Assembly: GCA_946002345.1 (NCBI GenBank)
Contig: CAMFZA010000008.1
Location: 1 to 15,744 of the forward strand
Direction: 5' to 3'
DNA length: 15,744 bases
Source: an uncultured Phascolarctobacterium sp.
Lineage (GTDB): Bacteria > Bacillota > Negativicutes > Acidaminococcales > Acidaminococcaceae
Shown: positions 12,001 through 15,744 of the stretch, in pieces
Position numbering within the stretch: position 1 is the stretch's first letter
Layout of the letters: each line of letters starts with the position of its first letter
Made by a program: the position numbers and the translations under genes
Notes under the pieces: generated by a model
What the model saw: the letters and a program-made list of their open reading frames with translations, nothing else
Told to the model about the DNA's origin: nothing
Databases searched by the model: none

Positions 12001-15000
12001 GTATTGTTAATGGGGCAGATGTTGATAGCTACATTCGTGTGGAGAATAATGGTGATATTACCTTGGAAGCACGCGGTGGCAGCATTGGCGAGCTTGCTTA
12101 CGAAAAGGATAAAGACGGCAATTTCAAGCTAGATGAACAAGGTAAAAAAATTGTTTCTCGTTATGAAAATAATGGTGTGCGCATTTTGAACTCCCCAAAG
12201 GCCAGCAGTTCCAATGCTGATGCCAATGTAAGCAATGTGACTTTGCGCGCTCGGGAAAATGTTTATGTAACAGGCGTGGCTAGTGTAGATGGCAAGACTG
12301 CAGTGGCACAGGGACCTGCAGGCACCTTGAATCTAACTGTCGAAGGCAAGAATAAAGCCGGCGAAGCCGTGACCTTGCAAAATGTGGGGATCTATGTGGA
12401 TGGAGCCTTGAATTTAGAGACTTCTGTAATTGCTTCTCAAACTGTCAGTGCTTGTGTTACCGGAAATATAGAGCTGAATAATAATATTGGAATTGCTTCT
12501 GCTGACACCTATATCGGTAGTGGCAAGAATATGACTATCAACAATGCGCAGAACATAGTGGGCACTGACAAGCTGACCATGGAAGCATTGGATAATCTGA
12601 CTATAAACGGTGTCACCGTCAACCTGAGCAGCAAGGAGATTGTGCTGCGTGCCGGCGATGAAGTGCGCTTAAATGCGGGCAGTCTAGATTCTGATGTGCT
12701 GAAGGTTTATGCAGGTGCATATCTGCACCAAAATGGAACGAAGGCAGAGGCGCAAGAGGCGCTGTATAGTGCAGGCGAGCAAATGCAGCTCAATAGTGGC
12801 AGCTTGACTGCCAACAAGGTGGAATTCCTGGGTATGGGTGAGCATATTAATGGCGTGGCCATTACTGAGAGTGCTTCCGGTTATAAGCTCGATGTTAGCG
12901 ACACACTGATACTGAATACGAAGGGTGCAAATCTTGACAGCAAGCTGAATCAGCTGGTGAATGTGGTGGTGGACGCTGCTTCTAGTGGTACAATTTTGGT
13001 GGGCAGTGGCAATACTACGGATGCTGATTTGAAGGTTAGTGTACAAGCTGCTGCAGCGGGAGAAAAATTCCAAGGCAGTCTTACTGTGCATAATTATGAT
13101 AACGGTACGGCCTTAGTCAATAAGATTGTGGTAAACGATGCTTTACGCGTTAATGGGGATGTAAGTCTGATTAACGAGGAGACGGATATTGTTTTGAGAG
13201 AAGGTGTTTTGGAGGCCAATACTGCGACCTTTAAGGCAACCGTTGGCGCTATTCGTGAGGCCGACAGTGGCTTTGAACTGAATGTGGCCGATGTGACTGC
13301 AATTGCTGCTGGTGATATTGCTTTGGATAGCACTGCTAACCAGCTGGAGAAGGTAACCTTGGCTAATACCAGTGGCAATATCGCTGTTGGTAGTGGCAGC
13401 CACCAAAATAATAATGATTTGACTGTTATCACCAATGGTGAGATCAAGGGTGATTTGCGCATTGCCAACTATGATGATGGTAGTGGCTTCGTGAATAATA
13501 TTGCCTTTGCTGATGATTTGCAGGCAACGGGTGCTATCACTATACTCAACGAAGAAGCATCTATTAATGTTAATGATCAAGCGAGTATTGTGGGCAGGGC
13601 TGTTACCTTGACTGCTGCTAAGAATGTGCTAATGCAGGGCGGAACTGTGAAGGCCGCTGTTGCTGAGCTTGAGGCTGAAGAAAATGTACAATTGAACGGT
13701 GGTAAGATCAATGCTGGTGAGGTGACGCTACAGGCTGGCAATGATGTTGCATGGCGCGGCGGAACTGTTCAAGCGATGACTGTGACACTGGATGCGGACG
13801 GCAGCATTGTGCTTACTAGTGGTACTCTTGATGCACAGACCGCCAAGCTGAAGCTGCATGCTACTAACAATGATGCTGCGGGCAATATCATGGAAGCCGA
13901 TGGCTTTGCTTTGCTGGCAGACGATTTGACTGTGCAAACAGCTGCTGGTGGTGAGAGGATTGGCTTGGATAGTAGGAAAAACGAGCTAGTGAACGTTGCT
14001 GTAAGCAACGTGGAGGGCCAAGTGACCATTGGCAGTGGTAACGCTCATAGTAGCGAGGCGTTGACTGTTACCACTGGCAGTGATGTTGTGAAGGGCGCGT
14101 TGAGCATCACTAATTACAGCGATGGCAGTGACAGCTTGAATGAGATTAAGGTGGCAGATAAGCTGCAGTCAACTGGCGCAATCAGTATCGTGAATAAGGA
14201 GTCTGATATTAATGTGGCCCAGGGCTCTGAAATCACCTCTTCTGCAAGCAATGTAACTCTTGACTCTGCTAAGAATATTTCTGTGGCAGGTAGCGTAAAT
14301 GCCAATAATACAGTTTTGACGGCAAAAGGTGATGTAAGTGTAGAAGGTGCCATTTACACTACAGCTGACACTGATATTACCTCTGGAAAAGCAATTCATG
14401 TAGCTGGTTCTCTAAATGCTGAAAATGCAGCTTTGCAGGCTGGTTCTACTATCACAGTCAATAATATAACTGCTTCTCAAAAAGCAAGCTTTGAGGCAGG
14501 AGAAGACTTTATCCACAATGGTGGAGCTATCAATGCCAAGGAAGCAGTTGTTGTGGCACAGCACGATGTGCTACTGAATAGCGGTAGCATGGTGGCAACG
14601 GATAAGGCCAACCTAACTGCAGCCAGCGGAATTATAACCGAAAAAGCTGGCTATGTTGTGGATACTCCTGTACTGACAGCAGGTGCAGGTGGCACTATCG
14701 AATTGGGTAACAGTGCTAACCAGTTGGTAGATGTGGATGTGACTAAGGCTGGTGGCAATGTAACTATTGGCAGTGGTAACAGCAAGAGCAATAAGGCTTT
14801 GACTGTGGCTACAGCTGATGTAGTAAGCGGCAATCTTATAATCACTAACTTTGCAAGTGCAAACGATACGCAAAATAACTCTATTGTAGTAGCAGATAAG
14901 CTGCAAGCAACTGGCGACATTAAGCTCATCAATGATGAGGCTAACGTGGAAATCGTAGGCAGCGGTAGCGCAACTAATTTAGTTGCTGCTAACATCACTT

Positions 15001-15744
15001 TGCAATCCCAATACGATGTAATCCACAACGGTGGAACCATTACGGCTACGGACAAGGTCTTCTTGGAGGCAGATGGCAATATCCTTCTGCAAAGTGGCGC
15101 AATGCAGACCCGGAATCTGGATTTACTGGCCTTGGGTTATATCGATGAAATCTATGACAATAGCGTTGTAGATCCCAGTGGCTATACTCTCAAAGTGAGC
15201 GACAAATTAGAGGCTTTGGCAGGTGGCAGCTCCGATGACACATATGGCGTGGATTTGGGCAGCAGGTTCAACGAGCTGCATAATGTAGTCCTTGATTCTG
15301 ACAATGGCAACATCATAGTGGGTAATGGCAATAAATCTGGTGCTGAGCTAAATGTTTCCGTACAATCCGGTCAGGTTGTTAATGGCAATATTTTGATTAC
15401 CAATTACCAAGCTGGTGCACTCAATGATATCAACATCCAATCTGCTTTGCGGGCAACTGGCAAGATTAAGGTTGTCAACGAAGAGCAGGATGTGAACGTG
15501 GTTAGCGGAGCTATGGTTGATGCAACCGAGGTCGAGCTTTATGCAGTGCATGACGTAAATAATACTGCCAGCATTCACTCTGCCGAGCAGGTTTATCTGA
15601 TTGCCGTAAACGACATCAATAACGCGGCAAGCATCACTTCTGGCAAGAATTTGATTCTGTGGTCCATGGTGGGGGATATCAAAAATGAGGGCACCATTCA
15701 AGCGGTAGAACGTATTGATATGGACGCTACCAAAGGCACAGTAT
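1..15744 (+). CDS. Giant LktA/FHA-like filamentous adhesin, internal fragment (partial at both ends)
   Basis: One reading frame is open across the entire window: the first complete codon is at 3-5, the last at 15741-15743, giving 5,247 residues. I translated it without meeting a stop and checked the phase at many points, for example 261, 5691, 8271, 11211 and 15291. Composition is Asn/Gly/Ala/Val/Thr/Asp-rich with only four Cys, as expected for a secreted beta-helical surface fibre. Order of parts: Gly/Ala/Val modules to about 8200, a conserved central region to 9800, a Trp-rich block to 10250, FHA-like coils, then five large C-terminal modules from 12936. Central signatures (GDPGG, ITQGYTDGI, IYLTGRISSTGNGKI) match my memory of Negativicutes proteins called leukotoxin LktA-family filamentous adhesins; the original LktA of Fusobacterium necrophorum is about 3,240 residues, so this fragment is already larger. 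Expected role is adhesion at the cell surface after Sec and type V export; toxin activity should not be assumed from the family name. Signal peptide, secretion domain and anchor lie outside the window. Frame call is near certain; family call is moderate. Confidence -1.
3..251 (+). other. GC-rich Pro/Thr/Lys-containing leader segment of the giant protein
   Basis: These codons are in frame with the rest of the gene. They read as a flexible stretch with several prolines (ATPLSSTATKKAGPTPSAAI), then a short, probably helical run (ELREALLAFLEPSNY), before the repeat pattern begins near 210-270 with VTGTVGVQN. By hand count the first 240 bases are about 57% G+C, against roughly 43-45% in sampled 60-base lines further on. 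The segment could be a linker between an upstream domain and the repeat array. I recognise no domain in it. Confidence -1.
663..734 (+). other. Lys/Asp/Glu-rich hydrophilic loop within the N-side repeat array
   Basis: This short charged stretch (KKVERVAKKKDDGSTEYKDE) interrupts the otherwise Asn/Gly/Val-rich modules. Its core, K-K-D-D-G-S-T-E-Y, resembles other hydrophilic loops in the same protein, at about 3399-3452 (KNEQGSVTYTRD) and 12102-12167 (KDKDGNFKLDEQGKK). It is most simply a beta-hairpin loop protruding from the fibre. No function can be assigned. Confidence -1.
2052..2660 (+). other. Hydrophilic insert with repeated DxDGN-like hairpins
   Basis: About 200 residues here lack the Gly/Ala/Val pattern found on both sides. 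They contain a run of short hairpin-like units around an acidic Gly-Asn turn: DAQGNF, DQDGNF, DADGNY, DEKDGLYHDINGE, DPSGKIVDIYD and DRDGNAVN, spaced mostly 15-30 residues apart and often followed by Tyr or Phe. One of the four cysteines found is here (codon 2211-2213). The normal module resumes with LSVIINDNDD and the signature at 2817. The Asp/Gly/Asn turns are reminiscent of calcium-binding loops, but the spacing does not match the RTX nonapeptide (GGxGxDxUx) or a full EF-hand. I would call it a surface-displayed insert domain of unknown role. Confidence -1.
8262..8475 (+). other. Predicted helical segment opening the conserved central region
   Basis: After about 2,750 residues of beta-type repeats, the sequence changes to a stretch with helical character and Leu/Glu/Tyr spacing: YERYNAILDLMNEYEKDG, then YQAEANRILEEMLTLGLAER. 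It is low in Gly and Val and lacks the N-T-x-A signature. Just upstream is IPGSVLAGIANKIDITIG (about 8100-8153), which closes the repeat half. In a beta-helical protein a helical segment of this kind is usually a cap or a side-chain domain, and it marks the change between the two architectures. Helicity is judged from sequence only. Confidence -1.
8490..9806 (+). other. Conserved non-repetitive central region of LktA-like adhesins
   Basis: This stretch is the best basis for the family call. It contains, in order: GSGGNITVDTDVFKSSGG, then NNTNLMTKVNSIIVGDPGG (GDPGG at 8688-8702), INIHGKYNG, MANIQIQGNIYSKEG, NGNITQGYTDGIVSIGG (9072-9122), SVYINASDININGVIQSG, an aromatic strand pair around YRLNVYYNPSTQKILV, IYLTGRISSTGNGKI (9555-9599), and GDLITHEVAGLVSITD. 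From memory, very similar blocks in the same order occur in Negativicutes proteins annotated as leukotoxin LktA-family filamentous adhesins; I could not run a search. The region appears once and is more complex in sequence than its surroundings, which suggests a functional or structural core rather than stalk. Two of the four cysteines are here, at 9471 and 9603. Confidence -1.
9807..10250 (+). other. Trp/Tyr-rich block (YTWTTG type)
   Basis: Six of the few tryptophans in the protein are in this segment, at codons starting 9858, 9921, 9930, 9966, 10149 and 10179. It begins with TGLRYTWTTGKEVTTFNRYS, has a GGWGMWDNG turn and a charged middle (ETGQKNNKDRAPGETIRLD), and ends with GLWGINKHYVVTWTRTTGD. 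The two ends resemble each other (Y-x-W-T-T-G and V-T-W-T-R-T-T-G), which suggests two related strands pairing or an internal duplication. I recall a similar YxWTTG block following the central region in LktA-like adhesins. It may be a compact domain projecting from the beta-helix. Its ligand or role is unknown. Confidence -1.
10251..12935 (+). other. FHA-like beta-helix region
   Basis: Short coil-like repeats dominate, with alternating hydrophobic residues and Gly/Asn/Asp turns: VNVTSINNIELTGTVGN, VNITSQNGSLIQSGGALYG, GNISQKTGSLIVSDRIDL, DINIEQKAGNMRIGRIYS, EVTVNSLGGIYNATNAA, DITLEARGGSIGELAY and DNLTINGVTVNLSSKEIV. This is the pattern of filamentous hemagglutinin and polymorphic haemagglutinin coils, which form right-handed parallel beta-helices. 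A helical insert interrupts it near 11031-11280 and a charged hairpin loop near 12102-12167 (KDKDGNFKLDEQGKK). One cysteine lies at 12453. I see no catalytic or toxin motif. Confidence -1.
11031..11280 (+). other. Helical insert carrying an RGD tripeptide
   Basis: About 80 residues break the beta-coil pattern. They are helix-prone and contain Trp and Leu: DDMLAKWQRLGIIEAAG, SENAAMLAAKNHQNQ, SAYEAWDTYALLYAVQD, ending at INPQGSS before coils resume with NIIGHNITINV. An Arg-Gly-Asp tripeptide is encoded at 11049-11057 in the context SSDRGDADD at the start of the insert, in what is likely an exposed acidic loop. RGD in other adhesins can bind integrins, but the tripeptide also occurs often by chance, so function is not implied. 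Confidence -1.
13623..13862 (+). repeat. Four consecutive 20-residue FHA-type beta-helix coils
   Basis: Between the second and third large modules the protein shows an exact 20-residue (60-base) period for four turns, beginning NVLMQGGTVKA, NVQLNGGKINA, DVAWRGGTVQA and SIVLTSGTLDA. Each continues with a second strand (AELEAEE, EVTLQAGN, TVTLDADG, KLKLHA). The 20-residue period with a [QNRS]-[GS]-G turn is characteristic of filamentous hemagglutinin repeats and of right-handed beta-helices. DNA identity between turns is modest, so this is a protein-level repeat rather than a recent DNA tandem repeat. Confidence -1.
14277..14640 (+). repeat. Second block of about 20-residue beta-helix coils
   Basis: Between the third and fourth large modules there are about six coils of 19-21 residues, beginning ISVAGSVNANN, VSVEGAIYTTA, IHVAGSLNAEN, ITVNNITASQK, FIHNGGAINAK and VLLNSGSMVAT. 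The IHNGGxIxA coil at about 14508 recurs at about 15021 (VIHNGGTITA) between the fourth and fifth modules. The number of coils differs from gap to gap, which accounts for the uneven spacing of the large modules. Confidence -1.
15546..15743 (+). repeat. Coils following the fifth module, cut by the window edge
   Basis: After the fifth large module the same coil pattern starts again with DVNNTASIHSAEQVYLI, DINNAASITSGKNLILW and DIKNEGTIQAVERIDMD, about 20-22 residues each. The reading frame is still open at the last base, so the array or the C-terminal secretion or anchoring region continues outside the window. Confidence -1.

Larger units (their letters stand above)
12936..15515 (+). repeat. 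Five copies of a large C-side adhesin module
   Basis: A module of about 87-92 residues occurs five times, starting at about 12936, 13323, 13965, 14703 and 15255 and ending at about 13208, 13584, 14232, 14970 and 15515. Shared landmarks, in order: L-[DG]-S-x-x-N-[QE]-L-x-x-V (NQLVNV, NQLEKV, NELVNV, NQLVDV, NELHNV); a [VI]-G-[SN]-G-[NS] turn; an x-L-x-V strand; G-x-L-x-I-x-N-[YF] (HNYDNG, ANYDDG, TNYSDG, TNFASA, TNYQAG); L-[QR]-[AVS]-[TN]-G-x-[IV]; and a [IVL]-[NV]-[NK]-[ED]-[EQS] turn near the end. Module starts are 129, 214, 246 and 184 residues apart; the gaps hold differing numbers of 20-residue coils. The third and fourth copies share short identical DNA stretches (14154-14167 with 14892-14905), so they may be the more recent duplicates. 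The array may continue beyond the window. Confidence -1.

Noticed and set aside
12144..12150. A run of seven A that could allow slippage or phase variation.
   Set aside because: The frame is intact through it and such runs are expected by chance at Lys-Lys codons. Nothing else suggests phase variation here.
14651..15079. Ala/Val/Leu/Pro-rich - strand frames (also 149-364, 878-1087, 14114-14353) that look like small membrane proteins.
   Set aside because: They lie in the second antisense register, where sense Gly/Asn/Ala/Thr-rich repeats read as hydrophobic residues. They overlap a continuous coding frame and are a composition artefact.
1..15744. Possible CRISPR array, DNA tandem repeats, IS ends, tRNA, promoter or terminator.
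   Set aside because: I found no evenly spaced identical direct repeats, inverted-repeat ends, cloverleaf or hairpin-plus-T-run that stands out. The periodicity seen is at the protein level with diverged DNA.

Overview
The whole window lies inside one protein-coding gene on the + strand. Reading codons that begin at position 3 (start coordinate divisible by 3), I translated through to position 15743 and found no stop codon and no loss of frame. That gives 5,247 consecutive codons with neither the start nor the end of the gene present. There is no intergenic DNA, RNA gene, promoter, terminator, insertion sequence or CRISPR array. Every other open frame on either strand is best explained as a shadow of this gene.

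The protein is rich in Asn, Gly, Ala, Val, Thr, Asp and Ser, and almost free of Cys (four found) and poor in Trp. This is the composition of a giant secreted, surface-exposed beta-helical fibre. It resembles the large proteins labelled 'leukotoxin LktA family filamentous adhesin' or 'filamentous hemagglutinin-like' in diderm Firmicutes (Negativicutes: the Selenomonas, Megasphaera and Phascolarctobacterium type). The basis is the central signature segments (GDPGG, ITQGYTDGI, IYLTGRISSTGNGKI, YTWTTG) and the overall architecture. I recalled this from memory and did not search it. The G+C content, in the mid-40s percent by eye over most of the window, suits Negativicutes better than the AT-rich Fusobacteria, but the organism is an inference.

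Layout from N- to C-terminal side. (1) About 3-250: a GC-richer, Pro/Thr/Lys-containing leader into the repeats. (2) About 250-8200: roughly two dozen degenerate Gly/Ala/Val-rich modules, each ending in an N-x-[IV]-...-T-x-A-x-[VI] type signature. They are interrupted near 2052-2660 by a hydrophilic D-x-D-G-N-rich insert. (3) About 8220-9800: a more conserved, non-repetitive central region that starts with a helical segment. (4) About 9807-10250: an aromatic block with six Trp codons. (5) About 10250-12930: FHA-like beta-helix, including a helical insert that carries an RGD tripeptide. (6) 12936 to the end: five copies of a large module (N-[QE]-L, GSGN, ITNY, LQATG, NEE motifs), separated by clear 20-residue beta-helix coils.

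On family grounds the protein would be exported across the inner membrane by Sec and across the outer membrane by a type V route, then act in adhesion or cell-cell contact. None of the secretion parts are in the window, so this is inference. I see no multi-gene system here. The interest lies in the size and modular construction of the single gene.
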